This document shows positions 15,969 through 24,891 of a stretch of DNA of 64,000 bases, piece by piece. Numbering within the stretch: the stretch's first letter is position 1; every line of letters starts with the position of its first letter. Below the pieces are notes generated by a model. The model saw only the letters and a list, made by a program, of their open reading frames with translations, was not told the origin of the DNA and did no database searches. Source of the DNA: CAZSDU01 sp963662525 (GTDB lineage Bacteria; Bacteroidota; Bacteroidia; Bacteroidales; FEN-979). Both the position numbers and the translations under genes were made by a program. The DNA lies in NCBI GenBank assembly GCA_963662525.1, contig OY759717.1, forward strand, positions 2,108,001 through 2,172,000, read 5' to 3'.

Positions 15969-17243
15969 ATGACATCACAGATTACTTTTTATTTCAGTCA
16001 GCTTTTATCAAAGAAATTTGTTACCCCGCAAGGAGAAGTGCTTGGTAAAATCCATGATTTCCTGATTGACCTTACTCCCTGGGCTTCTGATATCAATGAA
16101 CCGGTCAGACCTCGTGTTATTGCTGTCAGGGTAAAGGTAAGCGGTCGATTCAGGATTTATGATTTCTCCTCTTTCGAGATTAAAAAATTCAAAGGACAAC
16201 TCCGGGTTATTTGCAGGGAAATCAATGAATTAAGTGAAGATACATTTTCCAATTCCTTATGGATAAAAGAGAATATCCTGGATAAGCAGATTGTCGATAT
16301 CAATGGGCGAAAATTGGTTCGAGTAAATGATGTCAGAATGGTGATGATCCCTTCAGGCGCATTTGCCCTGGCCGTGGATGTTGGAGTTGAAGGTAAATTC
16401 AGACGATTTGGTCTCGAACGTCCGTTACAGAAGATCCTGAACCAATTCGGATTAGTAATCCCAAATCGTTTTATTCTCTGGGATGATATAGAAGCCGTGG
16501 ATTTCAAGAACTCAAGTATTAAATTGTCGAAAGCATCTTCCAGGCTGCATACTCTCCATCCCTCCGATCTGGCTGATATTATTGAAGATCTTGATAAGGC
16601 TTCAAGAACTTATGTTTTTGCATCCCTGGATGAAGAAAAAGCAGCAGATGTTCTGGAGGAGCTTGAAACCGATGCCCAGATTCATATTGTGGAAAGTCTT
16701 CCGAAAGAAAAAGTAGCAGATTTGCTTGAAAAAATGCCTGCTGATGAAGTTGCGGATATCCTCGATGAACTTGAAACCGAAAAAGCAGAAGAATTACTTA
16801 ATGAAATGGAGAAAGAGTCATCAGAGGAAGTCAGAGAATTGCTGGAATATCCCGATAAGGTGGTAGGTTCTATCATGACCACTGACTTTATGACATTCAG
16901 TGATGATCTAACCGTTGCTGAAGCCCTGGATGCAATCAGGAAAGAAAAGCCAGAGCCTTCCTATATCTATTCCATTTTTATCGTTGATAATAATGAGCAA
17001 TTGATTGCCTCGATTCCTTTGGGAGAACTGGTCGTGGCCGACCTGTCTACTCCGCTGAATAGAATCATGAAGAAAAACCCCGTCAGTGTGTTTGATCAGG
17101 ATAAAGTTGATTCTTTGGCTGAACTCGTTTCCAAGTATAATTTGCTTGCTGTCCCTGTCATTAATAAGGACATGCGGATGGAAGGGGTAGTTGTTGTCGA
17201 AGACATTGTTGACGACCTCCTGAGCCAGAGGAAAACCAGATAA
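15969..17243 (+). CDS. Soluble MgtE-like protein: PRC-barrel, MgtE_N, tandem CBS, no membrane domain
   Basis: 424 residues from the ATG at 15969, which has a strong purine-rich aaggaggaggc upstream. Residues about 1-180 look like two PRC-barrel-type beta units. Residues about 190-310 are the superhelical MgtE N-terminal repeats (HPSDLADIIEDL, ADVLEELETD, ADLLEKMPADEVADIL). Two CBS domains follow, starting at GSIMTTDFMTFSDDLTV and MKKNPVSVFDQD. The MgtE channel's membrane domain is missing and the protein ends after CBS 2. In MgtE this soluble part senses magnesium and gates the pore, so a regulatory role is likely but unproven. CorA is encoded 3.6 kb away. Confidence 0.85.
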   Translation: MTSQITFYFSQLLSKKFVTPQGEVLGKIHDFLIDLTPWASDINEPVRPRVIAVRVKVSGRFRIYDFSSFEIKKFKGQLRVICREINELSEDTFSNSLWIKENILDKQIVDINGRKLVRVNDVRMVMIPSGAFALAVDVGVEGKFRRFGLERPLQKILNQFGLVIPNRFILWDDIEAVDFKNSSIKLSKASSRLHTLHPSDLADIIEDLDKASRTYVFASLDEEKAADVLEELETDAQIHIVESLPKEKVADLLEKMPADEVADILDELETEKAEELLNEMEKESSEEVRELLEYPDKVVGSIMTTDFMTFSDDLTVAEALDAIRKEKPEPSYIYSIFIVDNNEQLIASIPLGELVVADLSTPLNRIMKKNPVSVFDQDKVDSLAELVSKYNLLAVPVINKDMRMEGVVVVEDIVDDLLSQRKTR

Positions 17244-17339
17244 TCCATTCTTTTTTAGTGAAGTTATTAACAAAATCAAAAAAAAACGGGTTTTAACGTA
17301 TTACCTTTTAGTCCCTTTCCGGATTAAGCATAAATATTG

Positions 17340-17347
17340 TAAATTTG
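17340..17347 (+). promoter_or_regulatory. -7 box of ssb-gldD (TAAATTTG)
   Basis: TAAATTTG ending 35 bases before the ssb ATG. Confidence 0.55.
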
Positions 17348-17382
17348 TTTCACGGAGTGTTAACATTAAAAATTGAAAGAAA

Positions 17383-17811
17383 ATGGCAACTGGAGTCAAC
17401 AAAGTGATTTTGATCGGCAATCTGGGAAGGGATCCGGAGGTTCAAAATTTCGAAAATGGAGTAAAAAAGGCCACTTTTACGCTGGCGACAACCGAAGCTT
17501 ACAAGGGTAAGGACGGGGAAAAAACACAGCACACGGAATGGCATAATATTGTGATGTGGAGGGGGCTGGCTGATGTGGCCGAGCGTTTCCTGAAAAAAGG
17601 CAATACGATTTATGTGGAAGGCCGGATTCGCAAACGCGAATATGAAGATAAAGAAGGGCAGAAGAAATTCATCTACGAAATCCTGGGTGATTCAATGCAG
17701 ATGCTGGGAGGAGGCCCCCGTCGTGATGAAGGGAATAATTCCCCGGCCTTGAGTGCTTCAGTAGATGAAGCCCCGATGGTCAGCGCACCGGAAGATGATC
17801 TTCCGTTTTAA
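17383..17811 (+). CDS. ssb: Single-stranded DNA-binding protein
   Basis: 142 residues. An N-terminal OB fold (NKVILIGNLGRDPEVQNFEN, then WHNIVMWRGLADVAERFLKKG) is followed by a short linker and the acidic tail EDDLPF, which recruits partner proteins. It binds ssDNA as a tetramer during replication and repair. It precedes gldD, separated by a GC-rich palindrome. Confidence 0.96.
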   Translation: MATGVNKVILIGNLGRDPEVQNFENGVKKATFTLATTEAYKGKDGEKTQHTEWHNIVMWRGLADVAERFLKKGNTIYVEGRIRKREYEDKEGQKKFIYEILGDSMQMLGGGPRRDEGNNSPALSASVDEAPMVSAPEDDLPF

Positions 17812-17817
17812 TCTTTT

Positions 17818-17867
17818 AACCTCTCCCGCTGCCCCTCCCCTTCAGGGGAGGGGTTTGGGGTGGGGTC
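17818..17867. repeat. GC-rich palindromic repeat between ssb and gldD
   Basis: A perfect 10-base stem, cccctcccct (17832-17841) and aggggagggg (17844-17853), has a 2-base loop and is followed by tttggggtgggg. The composition is very unlike the AT-rich surroundings. It starts 7 bases after the ssb stop and ends 12 bases before the gldD start. There is no T-run after the stem, so it is not a standard terminator. It looks like a dispersed palindromic element. Confidence 0.85.
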
Positions 17868-17878
17868 GTAATTTAAAC

Positions 17879-18457
17879 ATGAGAATAATATCTGTTATTC
17901 TACTTCTTTATTTTGCGTTACTCTTCCTGGGTTCCTGCACCAATGAGTATACCCCGAAACCAAGAGGATATTTCAGGATAGATCTTCCTGATCGAAAATA
18001 CCAGATCTTCGATTCCACATTTCCTTACACTTTCGAGTATCCTGTATATGCAAAGATACTTGCTGATAGTTCTAAAATGGCAGAACCCTTCTGGATTAAT
18101 ATCCATTATCCTGAGTTCCATGCGCAGCTACACCTTAGTTATAAGGTAATCAACCATAACCTGACCCAGTACCTTGACGACTCACGTAATCTCGTTAACA
18201 AACATATTCCTAAGGCAAATGCTATAACACAAAGGGAATACCTCGATACGGCCAACCGGGTTTTTGGTCTTGTCTATGATATCCGTGGCTCTGATGCTGC
18301 TTCCACCTACCAATTCTATCTGACTGACAGTTTATCCCGCTTTGTCAGGGGAGCATTATACTTTGACCTGATACCAAATAATGATTCGCTGGCTCCTGTA
18401 ATTGATTTTTTAAAGTCTGACCTAGAACATATGATCAGTACCTTTAAATGGAAATAA
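17879..18457 (+). CDS. gldD: Gliding motility lipoprotein GldD
   Basis: 192 residues from the ATG at 17879. A lipoprotein signal ends in LLFLGSC. The conserved GldD opening TPKPRGYFRIDLPDRKYQIF with PYTFEYPVYAKI follows. In Flavobacterium GldD is needed for gliding and for stable T9SS function; here it is consistent with the T9SS-sorted proteins in the window. In flavobacteria, as I recall it, the order is mutY/ssb/gldE/gldD; no gldE lies between ssb and gldD here. The upstream extension of the reading frame runs through the palindromic repeat and is not coding. Confidence 0.9.
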   Translation: MRIISVILLLYFALLFLGSCTNEYTPKPRGYFRIDLPDRKYQIFDSTFPYTFEYPVYAKILADSSKMAEPFWINIHYPEFHAQLHLSYKVINHNLTQYLDDSRNLVNKHIPKANAITQREYLDTANRVFGLVYDIRGSDAASTYQFYLTDSLSRFVRGALYFDLIPNNDSLAPVIDFLKSDLEHMISTFKWK

Positions 18458-18459
18458 TC

Positions 18460-20823
18460 ATGAAAAAGTATCTCTTACTGCTTGTTCTTGTTTTAGCAGT
18501 CAGGCAGATCTTAGCGCAGGAAGTGAAATATGCTGAAGTCAGGTTTCATACCGATCCAGCCGGGATGAAAAAACTGGCCAGGGCCGGACTTCCCATGGAG
18601 GAAGGATTTCATGAAAAAGACGGTAGCTGGACCATCGTTATTTCCTGGAATGACCTCGAAAAAGTCAGGGCAGATGGTTTCTATCCGGAAACCATTCATG
18701 CGGATTATACAAAGTGGATTCATGACAGAAACCTGGAGGACAAAACAGAAAAAGAAGCAAGTATTGTTAGTAATTATCAGGTTCCTGCCCATTTTGAACA
18801 AGGTACTTTTGGGGGATTTTATACATTGGAGGAAATTCTTAATGAACTGGATAGCATGCGTGCATTCTATCCCCAACTGGTTTCCATCAAAGCTGCTGCT
18901 GGTAATGGAAATTCCATCGAAGGCAGACCTGTTTATTATGTTAAAATTTCTGATCATCCCGATCAGGATGAAAATGAGCCTAAAATCTTATATTCTTCCC
19001 TGATCCATGCCCGTGAACCCATCGGCATGCAGCAGCTGTTCTTTTATATGTGGTTTTTGCTGGAAAATTATGAAGGCAAAGAAGAAATTCGCTACCTGGT
19101 TGATAACCTCGAGATGTATTTTGTCCCGGTTGTTAACCCCGATGGGTATGAGTACAATCGCTCCCTGGATCCTAATGGAGGCGGTGCTTGGCGCAAAAAC
19201 CGACGGCTGACGGGCCCTCAGCGCTATGGAATTGACCTGAACCGGAATTTTGGTTATCAATGGGGATACGATGATGAGGGTTCTTCTCCTAATCCCGCCG
19301 ATGAAACATACCGGGGGACCAATGCCTTTTCCGAACCTGAAACACAGATCATGCGCGACTTTTGTGTTGAAAAGCAATTCAGTATTGTGATTAACTTTCA
19401 CGCTTATTCCGATTTCCTTTTATATCCCTGGTGTTACATGGCAGAATTTACACCCGACAGCCTTACAGAAATAAACTATTCCCGTCTTCTGACGGAGAAA
19501 AACAGCTATATATGTGGCTTGCCGGGTCAGATTCTGTATCTCACCAATGGGGATGCATTGGACTGGGAATATGGTGAACAGGGGGTCAAACCTAAAGCTA
19601 TATGTTTCACTGCTGAAATTGGTAACCAGAATGATGGTTTCTGGCCACCGCCTTCCAGGATCATACCCCTTGCGCAGGAGAATATGTATGCCAACCTGAT
19701 GGTTGCAAGGCTGGCGCTTAGGTATGCTATCGTTGAACGGCAGACGCCTTACATCATATCCTGTAAACAGGGATATTTTAAATTCAGTTTTTCCCGATAC
19801 GGACTTGATGAACCTGCTGATTATAGGGTTTCCATTATACCCCTTGATACCACTCTTATAAAATCAACCGGACCTTCGAAATTGATCATTCACCCTGAAA
19901 AATTTCATACTTATACCGATTCTATCTCTTTTTCACTGGCAGAGGGAATTACTCCGGGAACCGGGATTCAATATGTGCTTGAGGTTGATAATGGTTTGAG
20001 CTCCTCGAAAGACACCATTACCCATTATTTTGGAACACCATTTTATTTGCTGGAAGATCAGTGTAATAATATGAACAGGTGGAATTCCACCCAATGGAAT
20101 ATATCCCATTTGCAGTATAATTCTCCCGATGGATCAATAACGGATTCCCCTGGAGGAAACTATCCTCCCAATGCAAACTTTTCAGTGACCACCTCTGATC
20201 AGTATGACCCTGGTGATTCTCCGGTAGCCATACTGGAATTCTGTATCCGGTATTTTCTGGAAAGGGGGTATGATTATGTACAGGTAATGGCTTCAAATGA
20301 CAATGGATTGAACTGGACACCCCTTTCAGGCAGATATACACGAGAGGGAAGTTCAAATCAAACCCCGGGCCAACCTGTTTATGATGGCAATCAAAACAAC
20401 TGGGTAAAGGAAGAAATACTTTTGAACAGTTTTACTGGAGATCAGATAAAATTACGCTTCACCATTAAGAGCGATGAATGGTTAAACTCTGATGGTTTTT
20501 ATTTTGACGATCTGAAAATTTCTATCATTGATATGACAACTGGCATCAATCAGCAAGAGCGAAATGTAGTTGCATTTATCTCGGGACCTCAACCAAACCC
20601 AGCAGACCATGATGTCATGATCCAATATTCTATCCCTGTTTTCAGTTGTGCTGACTTCATCCTCTGCAATACTCAAGGGTTTCCGATGATGAAAAATGCA
20701 GTTATGAATGACAAAGGGGAATTCAAGTTAAATATTCAGGGATTTTCACCTGGCATTTACTTTTACTATATTCGTGGCTCTTTTGGAGTGACAGATGTCA
20801 AAAAACTTCTGATCATTCCATAA
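18460..20823 (+). CDS. T9SS-secreted M14 zinc carboxypeptidase
   Basis: 787 residues. The signal peptide ends ...RQILA with Gln next. The M14 domain (about 115-430) has zinc ligands His183 and Glu186 (LIHAREPIG), then His314 (INFHAYSDF). It also has VNPDGYEYNR, IDLNRNFGYQWG and the catalytic Glu386 (FTAEIGN). A beta-sandwich/MAM-like region (about 530-690) follows. The last 75 or so residues are a T9SS type A sorting domain (QPNPADHDVMIQYS to GIYFYYIR and KKLLIIP). It would be a surface or released exopeptidase trimming C-terminal residues. It starts 3 bases after the gldD stop, so it may share that transcript. Confidence 0.93.
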   Translation: MKKYLLLLVLVLAVRQILAQEVKYAEVRFHTDPAGMKKLARAGLPMEEGFHEKDGSWTIVISWNDLEKVRADGFYPETIHADYTKWIHDRNLEDKTEKEASIVSNYQVPAHFEQGTFGGFYTLEEILNELDSMRAFYPQLVSIKAAAGNGNSIEGRPVYYVKISDHPDQDENEPKILYSSLIHAREPIGMQQLFFYMWFLLENYEGKEEIRYLVDNLEMYFVPVVNPDGYEYNRSLDPNGGGAWRKNRRLTGPQRYGIDLNRNFGYQWGYDDEGSSPNPADETYRGTNAFSEPETQIMRDFCVEKQFSIVINFHAYSDFLLYPWCYMAEFTPDSLTEINYSRLLTEKNSYICGLPGQILYLTNGDALDWEYGEQGVKPKAICFTAEIGNQNDGFWPPPSRIIPLAQENMYANLMVARLALRYAIVERQTPYIISCKQGYFKFSFSRYGLDEPADYRVSIIPLDTTLIKSTGPSKLIIHPEKFHTYTDSISFSLAEGITPGTGIQYVLEVDNGLSSSKDTITHYFGTPFYLLEDQCNNMNRWNSTQWNISHLQYNSPDGSITDSPGGNYPPNANFSVTTSDQYDPGDSPVAILEFCIRYFLERGYDYVQVMASNDNGLNWTPLSGRYTREGSSNQTPGQPVYDGNQNNWVKEEILLNSFTGDQIKLRFTIKSDEWLNSDGFYFDDLKISIIDMTTGINQQERNVVAFISGPQPNPADHDVMIQYSIPVFSCADFILCNTQGFPMMKNAVMNDKGEFKLNIQGFSPGIYFYYIRGSFGVTDVKKLLIIP

Positions 20824-20836
20824 TTAACACCGGATT

Positions 20837-21748
20837 ATGATCGAAACCATTAAATTAGGAACCCTGCGCTGGTCGCATATTGTCAGACCCAGCGAAGAGG
20901 ACTTGCAAGCTTTGCAGGACCATTATCATTTTCACCCCCTTGACCTGGAGGACTGCCGATCGTATATTAATCTACGCCCCAAGATTGATATCTATGATGA
21001 TTATTATTTCATCATCCTTCATTTTCCAGCCCTTGACTCCGCCCAGACCTTCGTAGATGTGAGGGAAATAAAAATTTTCTGGGGAAGAGATTACCTGATA
21101 ACGATCAGTAAATCGCATTGGCTGGTAAAAGAAATGTTTAACAGGGAAAAAAACAAAGCACTGAACGGGCAAAAGATGGAAGTGGGAAGCAGCGATGCCT
21201 TGCTATACCAGATCCTTGAATATCTGATGAAAGAAGCACAAAAACTGTCAGAAAAAATCGATAAAGATGTAGATGATTGTGGGAAAGCATTATTCAATAA
21301 AAATGCTGAACGAACCATCGAAAAAATTTCAGTTACCCGAAAAAATGTCATACTGATGAATACCATGTTCAAACCCCAGTTGCTTTTATTCAATAAATTA
21401 CAAAGCGGAGCCATCAAGGGATTTGCTTTCGATATGGAAGATTACTGGGGAAATATCATGGACTATAATCAGAAGATATGGGACATGGTAGAAGATGACG
21501 GCGAACTAATCCGGGGTTATTCAACCACATTTGATTCATTGCAGGTGAATAAGACCAATGAAGTAATGAAAATACTAACCCTTGTTTCTTCCATCCTTCT
21601 CCCATTGACCTTCATTGCCAGCCTGTATGGGATGAATATTAAATTGCCGATACAGGATCACCCGTTTTCTTTTATTATTGTTGCAGCAATCATGGGTGTT
21701 ATTGCCGTGGGAATGTTTGTGTATTTCAAGATAAGGCGCTGGCTTTAA
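20837..21748 (+). CDS. corA: CorA-family magnesium transporter
   Basis: 303 residues. A long cytoplasmic N-terminal alpha/beta and helical domain is followed by two membrane helices at the C-terminus. The signature YGMNI lies at the end of the first helix (ASLYGMNIKLP). CorA is a pentameric channel for Mg2+ (also Co2+ and Ni2+). The gene abuts the convergent DAHP synthase gene: the two stop codons lie side by side. Confidence 0.95.
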   Translation: MIETIKLGTLRWSHIVRPSEEDLQALQDHYHFHPLDLEDCRSYINLRPKIDIYDDYYFIILHFPALDSAQTFVDVREIKIFWGRDYLITISKSHWLVKEMFNREKNKALNGQKMEVGSSDALLYQILEYLMKEAQKLSEKIDKDVDDCGKALFNKNAERTIEKISVTRKNVILMNTMFKPQLLLFNKLQSGAIKGFAFDMEDYWGNIMDYNQKIWDMVEDDGELIRGYSTTFDSLQVNKTNEVMKILTLVSSILLPLTFIASLYGMNIKLPIQDHPFSFIIVAAIMGVIAVGMFVYFKIRRWL

Positions 21749-22840
21749 TCAATCCTCTTCATTCATTACATCGATTTGACGCTGAATCCCTTCTTCATGC
21801 ACGGATTCAAGTAAACGCAAAATGAATTCGCGGCTGAGACCCATTTTAACCCCGGCTTCCACCCGGTCGTGAATGATCTGGTTCCATCTTTTCAACTGGA
21901 GAATTGTTATTTTATTTTCTTTCTTGTATTTCCCGATTTCCCCAACAACCATCATTCTCCTGGCCAGGATATCGATCAGTTCCTCATCCAGCTTATCAAT
22001 TTCAGAGCGAAGCGCTTCCAGTTTATTTTCAAAATCGATACCACCGGATTCTCTTCTAACAATAAGCTTTTTGATCAGTTCCTGAAGATCATTTGGGGTC
22101 AGCTGCTGGTTTTTATCAGTAAGCGCTTTGGAGGGGTTGCTGTGAGACTCAATCATGAGTCCGTTCATTTCAAGATCAAGCGATTTCTGGGCGGTGGGAA
22201 GGATCATTTCCCGGTTCCCGCAGATATGACTGGGATCTGTAATTACCGGAAGGCTGGGACAAAGCCGTTTCAATTCGATTGGAATCTCCCACATGGGAGA
22301 ATTCCGGTAAGGAGAGCGGTTGAAAAATGAAAAACCCCGATGGACAGCAATAAGTTTTCTGATCCCCATCTGGTTCAGCCTTTCTATCGCTCCCAGCCAG
22401 GTCTTCAGGTCAGGGTTCAGGGGATTTTTAACCATGACCGGGATATCCCGGCCTTTCAGGGCATCTCCGATTTCCTGTATGGAAAAGGGATTGACCACCG
22501 TTCGGGCTCCTATCCAAAGGATATCGATCCCATGATCCAGTGCCTCCTCCACATGTTTTGGATTGGCTACTTCCACGGTCAGCAGCAAGCCGGTTTCCTT
22601 TTTGACCTTTTGCAACCAGGTTAAACCGGATATGCCAACACCTTCAAAGGCTCCCGGCCGGGTACGTGGTTTCCATATCCCTGCACGGAATACTTTTACC
22701 TGGGGTATCTTAGCCAGTCCCCCTGCTGTTTCCATGACCTGAGCTTCGCTTTCAGCGCTGCATGGACCTGCAATCACGAGAGGCTGTGCCGAAACCGGCA
22801 GCCATTCTTCAAGGGGAATAATCTTCAGGGTAGTGGTCAT
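21749..22840 (-). CDS. Bifunctional DAHP synthase / chorismate mutase
   Basis: 363 residues. Residues about 10-255 are a type I-beta (KDO8P-synthase-like) DAHP synthase, with VIAGPCSAESEAQVMETA, FRAGIWKPRTRPGAFEG and TDPSHICGNR. Residues about 270-360 are an AroQ chorismate mutase (EALRSEIDKLDEELIDILAR). It catalyses the first step of the shikimate pathway plus chorismate to prephenate; the mutase half usually gives feedback control by prephenate. I chose the ATG at 22840. A TACCTTTG box ends only 6 bases upstream, so transcripts may be almost leaderless, or it is read from the upstream membrane protein gene. Confidence 0.94.
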   Translation of the reverse strand: MTTTLKIIPLEEWLPVSAQPLVIAGPCSAESEAQVMETAGGLAKIPQVKVFRAGIWKPRTRPGAFEGVGISGLTWLQKVKKETGLLLTVEVANPKHVEEALDHGIDILWIGARTVVNPFSIQEIGDALKGRDIPVMVKNPLNPDLKTWLGAIERLNQMGIRKLIAVHRGFSFFNRSPYRNSPMWEIPIELKRLCPSLPVITDPSHICGNREMILPTAQKSLDLEMNGLMIESHSNPSKALTDKNQQLTPNDLQELIKKLIVRRESGGIDFENKLEALRSEIDKLDEELIDILARRMMVVGEIGKYKKENKITILQLKRWNQIIHDRVEAGVKMGLSREFILRLLESVHEEGIQRQIDVMNEED

Positions 22841-22846
22841 CTGGAA

Positions 22847-22854
22847 CAAAGGTA
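22847..22854 (-). promoter_or_regulatory. Candidate -7 box immediately before DAHP synthase (TACCTTTG)
   Basis: Minus strand TACCTTTG between the stop of the upstream gene and the ATG at 22840. A start of transcription about 5-7 bases downstream would fall on the start codon. No -33 element is obvious. Confidence 0.35.
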
Positions 22855-22858
22855 CTGA

Positions 22859-23347
22859 TTATTCCCGCCAGAAAATCAGCTTCCAGAGGTTGGAAATAAT
22901 TTTCAAGGCCGAAACGATCATTCCGATAATCAGAAGGATAGGGAAGACCCAGTCGATCCAGTACAGATCATGGAAATGGGAGAAATCAAAAGGATAAATA
23001 TAGAAAAGAACGATCTGGGTTATAAAACTTGAAGCCTCAAGGACCATTCGTGAAAAATACCTGATAACGGCAAGGTCAACCAGCAACATCAGGGCATTTC
23101 CACCGATCTGAATGAGGATATTCATATTGAGTATCCACAGTACAACTCCGAAATTGTCACGGATAAATCCCAGATGCCAGCCGGGGATTTTATTGACGAT
23201 CCATAAAAAGATCAGGTTGAAAATGATGGAAGTAATATATTCACCGCGACGTTTACTTCTTTGTTTGTCGCGATGCCAGTGAGCCCTTCCGTAATCGTCG
23301 ATACGGCGTGCCCAGGGTGGCATGTTATCATTCTGAGTTTCTTTCAT
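22859..23347 (-). CDS. Small integral membrane protein of unknown function
   Basis: 162 residues; not recognised as a named family. A charged N-terminus of about 40 residues (WARRIDDYGRAHWHRDKQRS) precedes about four hydrophobic segments (roughly 42-60, 70-95, 100-125, 133-155). There is no signal peptide or enzyme motif. The ATG at 23347 is preferred to the TTG two codons upstream. It ends 18 bases before the DAHP synthase start and is probably co-transcribed with it, but that does not reveal a function. Confidence 0.75.
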   Translation of the reverse strand: MKETQNDNMPPWARRIDDYGRAHWHRDKQRSKRRGEYITSIIFNLIFLWIVNKIPGWHLGFIRDNFGVVLWILNMNILIQIGGNALMLLVDLAVIRYFSRMVLEASSFITQIVLFYIYPFDFSHFHDLYWIDWVFPILLIIGMIVSALKIISNLWKLIFWRE

Positions 23348-23449
23348 AGTCAATAATTATTGCTCTTTTTGACGCAGTATGCTGAACAAAGTTACGTGGA
23401 AAGATATTCGCAGCCAAAGGGGGCAGCTGATTTATTCCGGACATTTGAG

Positions 23450-23457
23450 TAAATTTG
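23450..23457 (+). promoter_or_regulatory. -7 box of asnS (TAAATTTG)
   Basis: TAAATTTG ending 17 bases before the ATG at 23475. It supports that start rather than the ATG at 23379, which lies upstream of the box. Confidence 0.55.
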
Positions 23458-23474
23458 CCGCTTCAAAAGGGAAG

Positions 23475-24875
23475 ATGATGGAACATACAAGAAGAAATAA
23501 GATAGCCGATCTGCTTAAATCGAAGGAATTTGGACGTGAAGTACTGGTTAAGGGATGGGTGCGCACAAAACGTGGAAATAAGAATATCAATTTTATTGCA
23601 CTGAATGATGGTTCTGTTATTCATCATATCCAGGTGGTAGCCGAAGTGGCCAATTTTGATGAAAATCTGCTGAAGCTGGTCACCACGGGAAGCTGTATTG
23701 CGGTGAAAGGAATTCTTGTTGAATCCATGGGGCAGGGACAGCATGTGGAGATCCAGGCCAGGAAAATGGAAGTGTATGGCACTGCTGATCCTGAAACCTA
23801 CCCCCTCCAGAAAAAAGGACATTCCCTTGAATTCCTGCGCGAGATAGCTCATCTGCGTCCCCGCACCAACACTTTCGGGGCTGTGCTCCGCATCCGGCAC
23901 GCCATGGCTTTTGCCATTCATAAATATTTTAACGACCAGGGATTTTATTACATCCATTCGCCCATTATTACCGGAAGCGATGCCGAAGGTGCCGGTGCCA
24001 TGTTCAGGGCCACTACCCTGGATGCCAAAAACCCTCCGCTGAGAGAAGATGGCCAGGTGGATTTCACCCAGGATTTCTTTGGAAAAGAAACCAACCTGAC
24101 TGTTTCCGGACAGCTGGAAGCTGAACTTGGCGCCATGGCTTTATCGCTGGTCTATACCTTTGGGCCGACATTCCGTGCCGAGAATTCCAATACCCCCCGC
24201 CATCTGGCTGAATTCTGGATGATAGAACCGGAAATGGCCTTTTATGATATCCATGACAATATGGATCTGGCCGAAGATTTCCTGAAATTCCTGATGCAGT
24301 ATGCTTTGGATCATTGCTATGATGATCTTGAATTTTTAAACCAGATGTATGATAACGAACTGATCGGGAGACTTAAAGATGTCATCGGAAGCCAATTTGA
24401 AAGGCTGACCTATACACAGGCTGTCGAAATTTTAATGGCTTCTGGACAGACCTGGGAATTTCCTGTTTCCTGGGGAGCCGATCTGCAGGCCGAACATGAA
24501 CGTTACCTGGTTGAAAGGCATTTCGGAAAACCAGTTATCCTGACGGATTATCCTAGAGACATCAAGGCTTTTTATATGAAGCAGAATGCCGATGGAAAAA
24601 CGGTTCGCGGGATGGATGTGCTCTTTCCCAAGATCGGGGAGATCATCGGGGGATCACAGCGCGAAGAGAACCTGGAAGCCCTGATGCGCCGGATTCATGA
24701 AATGAATATTCCCGAAAAAGATGTATGGTGGTACCTGGATACACGGAAATTCGGAACCGCTCCACATGCCGGTTTTGGCCTCGGTTTTGAACGGCTTATC
24801 CTCTTTGTCACCGGAATGGGAAATATCCGCGATGTTATTCCCTTCCCCCGAACCCCGAAAAATGCGGAATTTTAA
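23475..24875 (+). CDS. asnS: Asparaginyl-tRNA synthetase
   Basis: 466 residues, the usual length for bacterial AsnRS. An N-terminal OB anticodon-binding domain (VLVKGWVRTKRGNKNINFIA) leads into a class II core. Motif 2 is FRAENSNTPRHLAEFWMIEP and motif 3 is GFGLGFERLILFVTG. It charges tRNA-Asn directly. The longer upstream frame adds 32 residues with no family match and is not used. Confidence 0.95.
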   Translation: MMEHTRRNKIADLLKSKEFGREVLVKGWVRTKRGNKNINFIALNDGSVIHHIQVVAEVANFDENLLKLVTTGSCIAVKGILVESMGQGQHVEIQARKMEVYGTADPETYPLQKKGHSLEFLREIAHLRPRTNTFGAVLRIRHAMAFAIHKYFNDQGFYYIHSPIITGSDAEGAGAMFRATTLDAKNPPLREDGQVDFTQDFFGKETNLTVSGQLEAELGAMALSLVYTFGPTFRAENSNTPRHLAEFWMIEPEMAFYDIHDNMDLAEDFLKFLMQYALDHCYDDLEFLNQMYDNELIGRLKDVIGSQFERLTYTQAVEILMASGQTWEFPVSWGADLQAEHERYLVERHFGKPVILTDYPRDIKAFYMKQNADGKTVRGMDVLFPKIGEIIGGSQREENLEALMRRIHEMNIPEKDVWWYLDTRKFGTAPHAGFGLGFERLILFVTGMGNIRDVIPFPRTPKNAEF

Positions 24876-24891
24876 AATTTTCGTGGGAAAA

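Noticed and set aside
17765..17878. 38-codon N-terminal extension of gldD
   Set aside because: It overlaps the end of ssb in another frame and reads through the GC palindrome. The lipoprotein signal starts at 17879.
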